Assembly (NCBI RefSeq): GCF_029953635.1
Contig: NZ_CP124543.1
Coordinates: 5,001,455 to 5,065,454 of the forward strand
Source: Halotia branconii CENA392
Lineage (GTDB): Bacteria > Cyanobacteriota > Cyanobacteriia > Cyanobacteriales > Nostocaceae
Direction: 5' to 3'
Length of the DNA stretch: 64,000 nt
Position numbers and translations under genes: made by a program. Below the pieces are notes generated by a model, which worked only from the letters and a program-made list of their open reading frames with translations, ran no database searches and was not told the origin of the DNA. Numbering within the stretch: the first letter of the stretch is position 1; each line of letters begins with the position of its first letter. Of the stretch, positions 18,361 to 27,648 are shown one piece after another.

Positions 18361-19749
18361 TTAATCTCCTCCCAATTCCACCAACTTACCGATATTGAAG
18401 TCTATCCTTGTCCAGCCTTTGAGACGGCGTAGATTATTCAGCAACAGTAAAGGAATTTGCCAGTGATGTACCATTAAAAACGGTAAAGGATCATCTAGTT
18501 GGTAAATTGCATCAGTCCCGCGCCAAATATTCTGCATCCATGTTTTCAATTGGCTGAAAGAACGGATACTAGTTAAACGCCAAACTTCGTGATAAGTCCA
18601 ATAGGTAGGCTTGCTTGTCACCAATGGCTGTAAAGGTTCAACCGTTAATTCATTCCCCAAGTAAGCTGCTGCGACTTCGGGATGATTGTAAAAGGTAGTA
18701 ATTGCTGAGTGAGTACGGGGATTACACTCAATCACGTAAGCTGTACCCTCCTCGCTGACAATAAAATCAAAGGAAATTTGGCCTGTAAGTTTCAGTTCCT
18801 TGACAAAATGCCGCACCCATTCCCTAATTTGGGAATTTTCCACATTTTCGTAGTTGACTTGAAATGCTGAAGATTCACAGCAACAATGCAATCGCAATTC
18901 ACCATCCCGGACGGTGCTATGGGTGCAAAATTCCTTACCGGGGATAAATTCTTGCATAATCCACGGCTTTTCAGGACTAATTGGTAAACTTTTGACAAAG
19001 GCTGCTGTTTCTTCAGGGGTGGCGCAGGGAAGTTTGGTTAAGTCTAAACGCCGCACTGAATCGTAAGCAATGCTTTTGAGGATGTACTTGCGAGATTCTC
19101 CTGAAAAGTCAAAATTTAGGACTTGTTCAGCAGAAGTAATTTTAAAGGATTTCGGTACTGATAAACCAAGCGATCGCGCTTTTTGGGCTAACGCAAACTT
19201 ATCATCCAACATTTGGGTGACATCTGCGTCAAAGTGAAATACTTCGCAGTATTGCGATAACACTGGTTTAGCTAAAGAGTCGTAATAACTCCCGACTGGG
19301 CTGGTTACAGGAACATAAACATCGATATTTTCTTGTTTGATGATGTTTTCTAGCGCCTGAATATAACTTTCTGAGTTTTTCTGGGGAGCAGGAACTGTAT
19401 AAAATTTATCTACCGCTTGGGAAAATTGATGACCAGATAGCCAATATTTATCAGTTTCCAACAGAATGACTCTGTGTCCGGCGGCGTGGAATGACCTAGC
19501 TAGTTGTAAAGCTTTGGTCATTTTACCGCCACTAATGAGAATATTTTTAGGGTTTGCGGCCTGAGTTGAACGCTGAAAAGGACGCAAAATAATATCCCAC
19601 AACAAAGATATGACAACGATGGCGGCATTAATTGGCAATGCTAGCAACAGCAGCACCAAAGTACCGATATTTTGGATAATTGCGGCTATTTTTGTCTCTG
19701 TAGAAACAGACTCTGTAGTCGATGAGGGAAGAGAAATAGATTGTGCCAT
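18361..19749 (-). CDS. mysC: Mycosporine-glycine synthase, ATP-grasp (MysC)
   Basis: A 462-residue ATP-grasp enzyme that joins glycine to 4-deoxygadusol to give mycosporine-glycine. A membrane helix lies at about 30-52, as in the Anabaena variabilis enzyme. The ATP-grasp core follows, with LVSGGKMTKALQLARSFHAAG-like phosphate contacts, YILKSIAYDSVRRLDL, the WIMQEFIPGKEF strand and the metal site YVIECNPRTHSA. From memory it closely matches A. variabilis Ava_3856. The start lies 7 bases after the mysB stop, so it is the third gene of the mysABC operon. No terminal ligase or NRPS gene follows, so this locus alone yields mycosporine-glycine. Confidence 0.93.
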   Translation of the reverse strand: MAQSISLPSSTTESVSTETKIAAIIQNIGTLVLLLLALPINAAIVVISLLWDIILRPFQRSTQAANPKNILISGGKMTKALQLARSFHAAGHRVILLETDKYWLSGHQFSQAVDKFYTVPAPQKNSESYIQALENIIKQENIDVYVPVTSPVGSYYDSLAKPVLSQYCEVFHFDADVTQMLDDKFALAQKARSLGLSVPKSFKITSAEQVLNFDFSGESRKYILKSIAYDSVRRLDLTKLPCATPEETAAFVKSLPISPEKPWIMQEFIPGKEFCTHSTVRDGELRLHCCCESSAFQVNYENVENSQIREWVRHFVKELKLTGQISFDFIVSEEGTAYVIECNPRTHSAITTFYNHPEVAAAYLGNELTVEPLQPLVTSKPTYWTYHEVWRLTSIRSFSQLKTWMQNIWRGTDAIYQLDDPLPFLMVHHWQIPLLLLNNLRRLKGWTRIDFNIGKLVELGGD

Positions 19750-19756
19750 ATACCGA

Positions 19757-20590
19757 TTATCGTCTACGAATAATAGTCAAACCATCGCGCAGTGGCAATA
19801 AAACTTGTTCTACCCGTGTATCAAGGGCTACAGTGCGATTAAATTGAGCGATCGCTTCGCCGTTGACGGTGCGTTCTGATGTCGGTAAATAGACTTCTCC
19901 TTGTAAGAGTGTGTTATCGACGCAGATAAAGCCTGTTGGTGCTAACAAATTACTATCCAACAGCATCTGAAAATAGGCTACGTACTCTTTTTTATCGGCA
20001 TCAATAAACACCAAATCAAATGATTCTTTAGCCTCTGCCAACTTTTTCAGAGTTTCTAAAGCTGAACCTAGTTCTACACGAATTTTACCACCATCAGGAG
20101 ATTCTTTAAAAGCCGCTTGAGCAACTTGGGCTGCAAAAGGATCAACCTCACAAGCAACTAGTAAGCCATCATGTGGTAATGCTTCGGCCATTGCTAAGGC
20201 TGAATAACCAGTAAACATGCCGATTTCTAGAATTTTTTTTGCTTTGATCATGTGAACAAACATTTTTAAAGTTTGTCCTTCTATATGACCAGATAGCATT
20301 TCTTGTTCTAGAGGGCGTACGGTTGAACCTTGGGTAAAGTGTTCACCCCACGCTTCTATGGCTGTTTTTTCAGACAATGCAGCTAAAGCAGCAGATTCTT
20401 GAGTGGTGCATTCTTCTAAGTAAGGGTCTAAACCTGCTGCTAAACGCCATGCTTGCTTGATTTGAGTCACTAAAGACTCAGGTAAGTCTGGATGTTGGTT
20501 AAGCTCTTGAACAATAGTTTCTAGCTTTCTGGCTAAAATTCCCAGGGGTGTGACAGGTCTAGCTGTCGGCTTGGCAATCGTACTAGACAT
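19757..20590 (-). CDS. mysB: O-methyltransferase of 4-deoxygadusol synthesis (MysB)
   Basis: A 277-residue SAM-dependent methyltransferase that acts with MysA to make 4-deoxygadusol. The SAM site is visible as ILEIGMFTGYSALAMAEALP (about 140-159). The acidic residue ending strand 2 is in ACEVDPFA and the metal/catalytic segment is DLVFIDADKKEY, all typical of the class I caffeoyl-CoA-type family. Its start codon overlaps the last base of the mysA stop, so translation is coupled. It matches the A. variabilis Ava_3857 type. Confidence 0.93.
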   Translation of the reverse strand: MSSTIAKPTARPVTPLGILARKLETIVQELNQHPDLPESLVTQIKQAWRLAAGLDPYLEECTTQESAALAALSEKTAIEAWGEHFTQGSTVRPLEQEMLSGHIEGQTLKMFVHMIKAKKILEIGMFTGYSALAMAEALPHDGLLVACEVDPFAAQVAQAAFKESPDGGKIRVELGSALETLKKLAEAKESFDLVFIDADKKEYVAYFQMLLDSNLLAPTGFICVDNTLLQGEVYLPTSERTVNGEAIAQFNRTVALDTRVEQVLLPLRDGLTIIRRR

Positions 20591-21825
20591 TATTTTGTAC
20601 TCCCGACTAATTCTGTTTGATAGTTTACAGGGTACATATCTACACCCTCGCCACCACGGGGATAGTTCGTGCAGAGTTCTTTGTGTTCCAGCAAAACTGC
20701 TGCTAATTCTTCACGGGTCAAGTCATTAGCAAAGGCGCAACTACCGATGGGTTTTGGCATGGCGGCTCTTTGCAAACCATCACGAGTCAGGCTGATAGAT
20801 TCAGTCGCCCGCCATAAAAGCTCTTCATCTAACAAAGGATGATCTAAAGCTAGACCAATACGACTCATCAATCCTAATATGCGATCGCGCTCTTGGGTGG
20901 TGATATAGTCTCTAGATGCGGCGATCGTTGCAGATAAGGCCATATCGATGTTGACTGCATGTCCGTGGAACATCGGCACAACAGGTGCAAGTTCTAATGT
21001 CGGACTCCAGCTATGTCCATAAGCAATCACTCTATCTAGGTCTAACTCATGGAGATTGGGTACTTCTAACTCCAACATCTTTTTGATGGCTTTGTAAGTC
21101 ACCTGATGAGCTATTTCTTTGATCTCTGGAGTAGCATCAATATTGCCGAAATGGGTAAGAAGCAATTCTTCCCCGTATTTTTCCAACAACTCAAACACTT
21201 CTTTATGACCAACGACGGCGATTTTCACCAATTCCGCCATACCGTTACGCACTTGGTCTGTTGGTAAAGTACGAAGGAAGGAAAAGTCTAAGAAAACTTT
21301 TTGCGAAGCATGATAAGCACCCAAGCGGTTTTTCAACTTTTTATGGTTAACCGCTACCTTAATGGCAACACTAGCATCAATCAAACCAATCAAAGTTGTA
21401 GGGATACGAATGTAATTGCTACTGCGACGGTAAGTAGAGCAAGCAAAACCGACAACATCTGTAATTAGACCGCCACCCACTACTAAGACTGGTTCTTTGC
21501 GAACTAATTTGAAGTCTGCAAATGCATCTATAACTTTCTCAAAAGTTTGAATGGTCTTGTTGGGTTCGGTAATCGTAATCGGGAAAAGCGTCAAGTCAAT
21601 GTTGTAGTACCGGAAATATTCTTCAATTTGCTGACTGTAGAAGCGGTTAACTTTAGCATCTACAACAGCTAAACAACGTCCAAAATTTCTGTAGGTGTCA
21701 GCAAGTTCTTGATTTTTAATATCAAAAATTCCATCTACATAAACTAAGTCGTACTCAATCTTTTCGTATCCCTTGACGTGAAAGCTGGTTTCATTAGCTT
21801 TAAATTCTGCTTGGACGATGCTCAT
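20590..21825 (-). CDS. mysA: Desmethyl-4-deoxygadusol synthase (MysA), dehydroquinate-synthase-like
   Basis: A 411-residue sugar-phosphate cyclase that converts sedoheptulose 7-phosphate to desmethyl-4-deoxygadusol, the first step of mycosporine synthesis. The NAD-binding GGGLITDVVGFACSTYRR motif, the IRIPTTLIGLIDASVAIK motif, the metal ligands in NGMAELVKIAVV and later His residues (AYGHSW, FHGHAVNID) are present. From memory it is nearly colinear with A. variabilis Ava_3858. AAGGAAC lies 7 bases before the ATG. It leads the mysA-mysB-mysC operon; a hairpin lies 75-105 bases upstream. Confidence 0.95.
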   Translation of the reverse strand: MSIVQAEFKANETSFHVKGYEKIEYDLVYVDGIFDIKNQELADTYRNFGRCLAVVDAKVNRFYSQQIEEYFRYYNIDLTLFPITITEPNKTIQTFEKVIDAFADFKLVRKEPVLVVGGGLITDVVGFACSTYRRSSNYIRIPTTLIGLIDASVAIKVAVNHKKLKNRLGAYHASQKVFLDFSFLRTLPTDQVRNGMAELVKIAVVGHKEVFELLEKYGEELLLTHFGNIDATPEIKEIAHQVTYKAIKKMLELEVPNLHELDLDRVIAYGHSWSPTLELAPVVPMFHGHAVNIDMALSATIAASRDYITTQERDRILGLMSRIGLALDHPLLDEELLWRATESISLTRDGLQRAAMPKPIGSCAFANDLTREELAAVLLEHKELCTNYPRGGEGVDMYPVNYQTELVGSTK

Positions 21826-21899
21826 TCTTGTGTTCCTTTACATTGAAATAGAAAAATGAAGTTGGTTTCTTGTTTGCCAAAAATTTATCGCAGCCGAAA

Positions 21900-21929
21900 T
21901 ACCTCTAATTCACTCAGAATTAAGAGGTA
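21900..21929. promoter_or_regulatory. Hairpin upstream of mysA
   Basis: TACCTCTAATTC and GAATTAAGAGGTA pair with one bulged base around a 5-base loop. It lies about 75-105 bases before the mysA start and may be in the leader or promoter of the mycosporine operon. There is no T tract in the mysA direction. A regulatory role is inference. Confidence 0.35.
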
Positions 21930-22520
21930 CTGTTAGAGAAGCCTATGATTAAATCATTGCAAGGCTAGTTTGTACCTCAATAGTGCGCCAAACATACAAC
22001 GCATCTATTTTTATCAGCGCAGTCATAAAGCGCTAAGGTCTTTAAGATCAACCTGAAAGATTATACACAATGTCAATTCATGCAATAAAACTTCATAGAT
22101 TATTTCTCATTTTTAATTTTTACCAGCGTTCGCTGTTGGAAGAAAACCTCAGTTTTGAGCAGACGGATAAAAGACTGTAAGCAATTGAGAGTGGTTATTT
22201 TAACTCCTCTAGGTTGCTTAAAATTTTCTTCATATTTCTCAACATATCATTGTTTATAAGTTCTTGCACCTAAACCAAAGACAGATTTCAAAAAATAGCA
22301 CTCATCTGTTGTTCATTTAATTAGGGAAATAGTTAGCACAATCTAAGTCCAACAAGCATTTTAGACATTATCAATAAGAATAGATTAAGCATATTTACTT
22401 ATAAAAAATCTAGAATCAAAAACAGATTTTTATCTCTTTTTTCTAAATGCAAAAGCAAAGCTTATGAATAAAATTTTTTTAAGGAAAATTTAAACCATTA
22501 GTAATTGGTGAATAGTTTAC
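21930..22520. other. AT-rich gap upstream of the mys operon
   Basis: About 590 bases between the mysA leader and the VOC gene. It is AT-rich and holds no convincing coding frame or RNA gene. Promoter elements for mysA must lie here, but none stands out. Confidence 0.45.
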
Positions 22521-22880
22521 TCAACCAAATTCAATGTATTCAATAATTGTTCCATCAGGATGTATCGCTCGCATATTGCTACCAGTGGGAACTTTATCCG
22601 GTTCTGCTAAAATCACTGCACCTTGCTGAGTCAACGCCTCACGAAAATCATTTAGTGAATCAACCAAGAATGTAGCCTTTGTATTCTCAAAGGGAGAGAG
22701 TGCTTCAGCAGAACCAGCAATTAACAGTATAGAACCTACACCAGCGAGTTCTAATCCAGCCTCGGAATATTGAAACCACAACCAGCAACTTTCTGTAAAG
22801 AGGTTTTCATAAAAAGCGATCGCATCATCTAAATCTGTGGGATTAAGATAAACTCTTGTGAGAACTTTCAGAATTTGCAT
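22521..22880 (-). CDS. VOC-family (glyoxalase/dioxygenase fold) protein
   Basis: A 119-residue single VOC domain. It opens with strand TRVYLNPTDLDDAIAFYENLF, the standard start of glyoxalase/bleomycin-resistance-like proteins, and ends with MRAIHPDGTIIEYIEFG, which carries the conserved Glu-containing metal-side strand. Only part of the usual metal ligand set is obvious, so it may bind a ligand rather than catalyse. It stands alone with its own upstream region. Confidence 0.75.
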   Translation of the reverse strand: MQILKVLTRVYLNPTDLDDAIAFYENLFTESCWLWFQYSEAGLELAGVGSILLIAGSAEALSPFENTKATFLVDSLNDFREALTQQGAVILAEPDKVPTGSNMRAIHPDGTIIEYIEFG

Positions 22881-23340
22881 TGCAACCTTTCTATTAGGTA
22901 GCTAGTGTATTTTATTACGCTTGTTTATCAACAAGAGTTGATTCGGATTAATTAAGATGCACCTTAATACTTAGTTTTAAAAAACTCTTCAGCTTTTTTG
23001 AGATCACATAGATCAATGCAGCGTTACTATTGATCAATCAAACACCATTTTATTTTGACTCCCTGTTTATATAGTATGACTTGTATAATATAGTTTATCT
23101 ATTATTACGTAGTTTCTTATTGAACAAACTTACATGAACCAATATCTACATATTAAAAAAGTATTTTACTCTATTTTTATAACTTTATGACTATTCAAGA
23201 CATAAGTTTTAGTCAACTTGTACAAACTTCAGCTATTACACTGAAACTTAAAGTTACAGGTATACAAGAACTATTTCAAAAATACTGCTTTCGTTGCTTT
23301 TGTGATAGCTAAACCAGTTAAAATAATCTTATTTGATTTG
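22881..23340. other. AT-rich gap without a gene
   Basis: This region lies between the VOC gene and the hairpin repeat. It shows no supported coding frame, RNA gene or strong repeat. Confidence 0.45.
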
Positions 23341-23350
23341 TAAAAATTGA

Positions 23351-23400
23351 GAGGCTCAGATACCCGACTTATCAAAGAAGTCGGGTATCTTGTTGTTCAC
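23351..23400. repeat. Palindromic repeat, copy 1 (AGATACCCGACTT hairpin)
   Basis: Perfect 13-base arms AGATACCCGACTT (23358-23370) and AAGTCGGGTATCT (23378-23390), flanked by GAGGCTC and TGTTGTTCAC. The same element with the same flanks occurs at 63070-63120. One stem pair differs between copies as C-G versus A-T, so the stem is conserved while its sequence changes. Confidence 0.85.
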
Positions 23401-23411
23401 GAAGTATTTCT

Positions 23412-23594
23412 CTATTTATGAGATTGATATAAGAGAATGGTAATTATAAATTCTGTGCCTTCACCAAGGGAAGAAACACACTGCAATTTGCCCTGATGTT
23501 TTTCAGTAAAAATCTTATAACTAATAGATAAACCTAAACCCGTACCTTTACTTATATACAGCTTATTGAAGAAAGGATAAAGCCTGAAAACCAC
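23412..23594 (-). pseudogene. Histidine-kinase C-terminal fragment
   Basis: About 60 codons matching only the end of a HATPase domain: SKGTGLGLSISYKIF (G2 box), then KHQGKLQCVSSLGEGTEF, the usual last strand of sensor kinases. The dimerisation domain, N box and G1 box are missing. The fragment is bounded by a MITE-like element 22 bases upstream and a palindromic repeat just downstream. It is a relic and not expected to have activity. Confidence 0.8.
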
Positions 23595-23616
23595 GCTGGA
23601 AATAGAGGCGGGTCTA

Positions 23617-23811
23617 ATACCGTTTCACTTTAAAGTTGATACATTTGGGCAAGCAGGGGAAGCAGCACTTCGACTACGCAGTAGTTGAGTTTCGGCTACG
23701 CTCAACTGCCGCGCAGCGCCGCACTGAGCCTGTCGAAGTGTCGAAACTCAGTGACCAAAGGCAGGGGGAGTAAGAAAAGTAATTTGTATCAATAATTTCG
23801 TGAAATGGTAT
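23617..23811. mobile_element. MITE-like element with 26-base terminal inverted repeats
   Basis: A 195-base element with no coding capacity. Left end ATACCGTTTCAC...TTGATAC (23617-23642) and right end, read inverted, ATACCATTTCAC...TTGATAC (23786-23811) match at 19 of 26 positions. The interior is filled with common cyanobacterial repeats (GGGGAAGCAG, CTTCGACTACGC, GCCTGTCGAAGTG). The first 49 bases recur inverted at 44461-44509, where they abut another truncated gene. Probably a non-autonomous transposon remnant. Confidence 0.65.
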
Positions 23812-24000
23812 AACTTGCTACCACTGGTGGTCAAAAACCATTGCACACACAATTGTTATTAAAATTTTAAAAAATATCATTTATTTTATTATTTTAAAAC
23901 TTGTAAACACAACAATTAACAATACCTTTTAAAGTTTAAAAAGTATTATTGTTATTAATAATAATACTAAGTGTTTGAGAGAAATACAATATTTTTATAT

Positions 24001-24606
24001 TTATGGAGATACAATGCTCTCCGAGCCAAGGTACTTTCTCAAGTAAGGCGAGAAAACCTCATAAATCAGTGTTAGCGGTTGTCCTTGATGCCAAAATAGG
24101 TAATAACGTCCCCAAAAAGCTCCTGTGTGCCTAAAAGCTGACTCTAAAAAAGCCGATTTTCCATAGTGAATCCCCCAAATTTCTTGATACAACTCTCTAT
24201 GTCGCCCAGATAAACTTGTCCAAGTGGGTGTGTTCTGGTTTTGTAAATACCAATCAAGATGATTGGCTGACCGCCACGAAGTTGCGTAAGCTAATCGCTG
24301 ACCGGAAGCAGTACGCAGCCACACCTGTCGTCTTACCCGTGGTCCTGGTAATAATTGAATAGCTTCTGGCGCACCATCAAAGTCCATACCAATGTCAGAC
24401 ATTTCTATTAAATCGATTTCAATCCGTTCACCTGTTATGAGTGTTAGATGTCGCATTGAAGAACCATTTCCTAGTAGTAGGATTTGCCAAGTTGGTGCTA
24501 ACTGAGTGTGGGGTAAACCTTGTTGAATTATCTCCTTTCCTCCTTGCCAAGTAGGAATTAAGCAATGCCATGTTGTTGTATTACTAAACATTGATAGAAA
24601 TGTCAA
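24001..24606 (-). CDS. Chorismate lyase family protein
   Basis: A 201-residue protein resembling the cyanobacterial chorismate pyruvate-lyase (DUF98) family, which makes 4-hydroxybenzoate for plastoquinone. Family-like segments are PGPRVRRQVWLRTASGQRL, ATSWRSANHLDWYL, and a C-terminal IYEVFSPYL around a likely catalytic Glu. The length is typical. A second in-frame Met at residue 6 (24591) is an alternative start. The gene stands alone. The family call rests on recalled pattern, without alignment. Confidence 0.7.
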   Translation of the reverse strand: MTFLSMFSNTTTWHCLIPTWQGGKEIIQQGLPHTQLAPTWQILLLGNGSSMRHLTLITGERIEIDLIEMSDIGMDFDGAPEAIQLLPGPRVRRQVWLRTASGQRLAYATSWRSANHLDWYLQNQNTPTWTSLSGRHRELYQEIWGIHYGKSAFLESAFRHTGAFWGRYYLFWHQGQPLTLIYEVFSPYLRKYLGSESIVSP

Positions 24607-25208
24607 AATATGGACTGTAAAAGATCATAGAACTTCTTTTTCGAGCAAACATTTATCGGACAAAGATTTTCATACCTAATTCCAGCAAGCAAAATTAGTA
24701 AAGACTTAAAATAACCTTTATAAGTGCTTGCTGATACTTGCAACTAAAATTTATTTTGTTTGTTGTTTGGGGTAGATGTTACTTCAAATTGCTTAGGATG
24801 TGTAACACTTTAGTTCATAGTTTTTAATGTCTCTGAATTTAAATTAGAATACAAGGACAGTTAAGACATTTAAGATAGTTAAGACATTTAAGATTATTAA
24901 ATAAAAAATAAAAATTCACTATTTATTTAATATCAATTTTTATTTATTGTTTGTATGGTTCAAAAATATTTTGATCTCAAAATGAGTGTTCTGTCAGGTT
25001 GCCGCAGGCATCGCAAAAAGGTAGGTATCTTTTACTGCCAAGAAGCGCGATCGCTCTGTTGAAACTTTTTAAGCCAGATTCTTGCTGTAGATAATATTTC
25101 CGCTGTGCTGTGCTAACTTTTGTTGATTTGAGTAACTTCAAATAAAAGAAGGCAAGCGATTCTATGTCGCTGCCTTCCTTTTTACTCCCGCACAATTAAC
25201 CTGTTAAT
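24607..25208. other. Gap with an exact 18-base tandem repeat
   Basis: AGTTAAGACATTTAAGAT occurs twice in direct succession at 24859-24894. The rest is AT-rich with no supported gene. A 72-codon frame at 24977-25195 has no family features and no ribosome-binding site, so I did not call it. The region lies upstream of the chorismate lyase gene and downstream of the HLIP gene. Confidence 0.55.
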
Positions 25209-25388
25209 CTATAGAATGCCCCAGAAGTGTAAAACTCCTTTGCCAGAAAAAACTTCCAGTAAAACGACAGATAAAAAACCAATCATTGCAAAACGACCGT
25301 TCCAAATTTTGCTTTGAGGAGTAAAGCCCCAAGGCGCAGTATTTGGACTGTTTGAAACCGAAGGTATAGTCTTTTTAGGGTTTGGCAT
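25209..25388 (-). CDS. High-light-inducible protein (HLIP/SCP, one-helix LHC-like)
   Basis: A 59-residue thylakoid protein. The single membrane helix carries the chlorophyll-binding signature in KIWNGRFAMIGFLSVVLLEV, followed by GKGVLHFWGIL. HLIPs bind chlorophyll and carotenoid and protect photosystem II assembly intermediates under excess light. Because they are short, the Pro/Asn-rich N-terminus before PWGFTPQ is typical. I chose the ATG at 25388; the TTG one codon earlier is not needed. The gene is monocistronic. Confidence 0.9.
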   Translation of the reverse strand: MPNPKKTIPSVSNSPNTAPWGFTPQSKIWNGRFAMIGFLSVVLLEVFSGKGVLHFWGIL

Positions 25389-25391
25389 CAA

Positions 25392-25742
25392 TAATACTCT
25401 TAGTTTCTATTTGGTGACATTAGGAAGTGCCGCCGACTTGTAGCGACTGCCGCGCAAAGGCGCAAAAAATCTAGGTTTACTATTGGTGAATAAGCTCAAT
25501 TCATCCCGCATTTATGCAACGCTGAATTTGGAGTAGGGTGCGGGGGACACACTTCGGCTTTGCCCTTCGGCTACGCTCAGGCTAAACTCAGTACAAGACG
25601 CTCAGCGACCGGAGGATGAAGAAGAGGAATTGGGAACAAGGAGAATTGGAGAATTAGGGAAACAACCGTCTCCTTGTCTGCTTGTCTCCCCATCCCCTTG
25701 TCTCCCTGCCTTCCCCTGCTCCCTAAAGGTTGTCTACGTGCT
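25392..25742. repeat. Intergenic repeat cluster upstream of the HLIP gene
   Basis: It contains the 'GGAAGTGCCGCCGACTTGTAG' type word seen again near 59340, CTTCGGCTACGCTCAGGCTAAA, and pyrimidine-rich CCTTGTCTCCCTGCCTT runs seen also at 44400. No gene is supported. The HLIP promoter must lie at the low-coordinate end. Confidence 0.65.
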
Positions 25743-27413
25743 TTAGAAATTGAAGGTAGTTCTTAGCGTGCCAATGATTGCATCTTCATTGTTGCCACCA
25801 GTTTGACCAGGATTGGTCAACCAAATTACGCCAGGGGTAATAGAAATGTTATCGCTCACACGATATTTGTAGAATCCTTCAACGTGATATGGTTTATAAT
25901 CGCTGACACCTCCTAGATATGGTTGTGCGCCTGCGAAAATTCCTAAAACGTTGCCCTGCTTACCAAAGTCTGGCAAGGCTACCCCAACACCGTAGCTCCA
26001 CACTTCACCGTTATCATCAGCACCAAAACCTGTGATATCGCTATACAGTACAAAGCCACTAATTGACAGTTTGTCGCTGGGTCTAAAAGCAGCTTCTATA
26101 CCATAGGAATTACTATTGTAGGGGTTGCCACTACCAACAACGTTAGGGTTGGCACCAGCAACAAAGTTGGCTTGAGATGTACCAACTACAGAACCAGTGA
26201 CTGAGCCAGCATCAAATAAAGCGCTGCCTCTGCCATGATAACCGTGTACGTAGGTGGCAGCCAAGGTAATGCGATCGCCTACGTTCAAATTTAACTGTCC
26301 CAAAGCTGCATAGTTACCCTCAAATAAACCTGAACCTGCAACCGGACTATTCGATTCAGATCCAAAATAGCCCAATGTTAATGAAGGTTTGAAGGTACTA
26401 CTACCACCAAAGCCTAAGTTAACGCCGATACCTGCGCCGCCGCCAATCCGATAGATGGGGCTTTCGGAGGCAAAGGTAGATAAAGCACCGTTACCACCAT
26501 CAAAATCTTCAAAGTATGGGTTAACGGTGGGAACGTAATCGCTATGAATACCTCCAGTAGCGGCAACGTAAACTTGAGAGTTGCCTAGGGGGAAGTAATA
26601 TGACAACCAATCAATGATGGCATTGTTATCGCCAGGAGACAGGTTAAAGGTTTGGGTTCCCTCAAATGTACCACCCGGCAAAGTTAATGCGGGTGCATTA
26701 CCAGCAGCAATCCGGGTGTGTAGAGTGTCTTGACCTGTGAAACTAGTTTGTAAATCTAAACGTACCCTATTTTGAAAAACAGTATTGTTGGTGTCGTTAT
26801 CGCCAAAGCTGTCAGTGACAGCGAAAATCGCCTCACCTACTAGTTTTGTTGTCGTGGAAAACTGATTTGCTTCTAGTTCAGCAGTTCGTACTTCTAGAGA
26901 ATCTACTCTACCGCGCAGAGTCGCTAATTCAGCCGAAAATTCTTCTTGTAAACGCTGAAGAGTTGCCAAATCTTGTTTTGTGACCAAATCACCAGTTGCT
27001 GTTGCAATCAGTTCATTAACTCGATCTAAACAAGCATTCAAACCAGCGGCAAATTCGTAACGGGTTAATGCTCGGTTGCCGCGATAAGTACCGTTGGGGT
27101 ATCCAGCAATACAACCGTAGCGTTCGACTAAAGATTGCAACGCTTGAAATGCCCAGTCAGTTGGCTGTACGTCAGAAAACTGAGAAACTGATGTGACTTG
27201 AGACAGTGAATTTTGGTTTTGAGCTTCACTGCTGTAGTTTTTAACTTGTTCTAAGACGTTATTTTCGTCAGGTTTAGCTTGGGATAACAACTGCGGCTGT
27301 TTTGTTGAGTTTGCAGCAGTTTCAGCAGCCATTGCACTAGCCGAAACAAACACAGTTGCCCCTAAAACCAATGGACTTAGCCTTAGAGTTTTCCACAGTA
27401 GATGATAAGACAT
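25743..27413 (-). CDS. SLH-domain carbohydrate-selective porin (OprB/SomA type)
   Basis: A 556-residue outer-membrane porin. It has a signal peptide (1-29, ending AMAA), an SLH domain at about 77-135 (FSDVQPTDWAFQALQSLVERYG...RYEFAAGL) that anchors to the wall polymer, a coiled coil at about 145-185, and an OprB-type barrel to the end. The last residues TTFNF end in Phe as expected for BAM recognition. This is the main class of cyanobacterial outer-membrane porin for small solutes. AGGAAAGCGG precedes the ATG. Genomes of this type carry several paralogues. Confidence 0.92.
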   Translation of the reverse strand: MSYHLLWKTLRLSPLVLGATVFVSASAMAAETAANSTKQPQLLSQAKPDENNVLEQVKNYSSEAQNQNSLSQVTSVSQFSDVQPTDWAFQALQSLVERYGCIAGYPNGTYRGNRALTRYEFAAGLNACLDRVNELIATATGDLVTKQDLATLQRLQEEFSAELATLRGRVDSLEVRTAELEANQFSTTTKLVGEAIFAVTDSFGDNDTNNTVFQNRVRLDLQTSFTGQDTLHTRIAAGNAPALTLPGGTFEGTQTFNLSPGDNNAIIDWLSYYFPLGNSQVYVAATGGIHSDYVPTVNPYFEDFDGGNGALSTFASESPIYRIGGGAGIGVNLGFGGSSTFKPSLTLGYFGSESNSPVAGSGLFEGNYAALGQLNLNVGDRITLAATYVHGYHGRGSALFDAGSVTGSVVGTSQANFVAGANPNVVGSGNPYNSNSYGIEAAFRPSDKLSISGFVLYSDITGFGADDNGEVWSYGVGVALPDFGKQGNVLGIFAGAQPYLGGVSDYKPYHVEGFYKYRVSDNISITPGVIWLTNPGQTGGNNEDAIIGTLRTTFNF

Positions 27414-27648
27414 TTTCCGCTTTCCTCACACACTTGTTCGTAACCGTTGAGGCGATCGCTGTTGATGCTACACTCCGTGCGATCGCTTGATCTTAATAGA
27501 GTCTTATTTCATATTTTTACTGTGATGTCAAATCTGCTTTTTCCTTGGAGTAGCTAGATTTTGGCTTTTCTCAGGCTTGTTATGACGAATTTCTCCTTAA
27601 TTTGCACTTTTCTAAGTGATCTCAACCAGTCGTTACAAACGCTGCTTT

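Noticed and set aside
24977..25195. 72-codon minus-strand frame below the HLIP gene
   Set aside because: No ribosome-binding site and no family pattern; it may just be the HLIP transcript tail.
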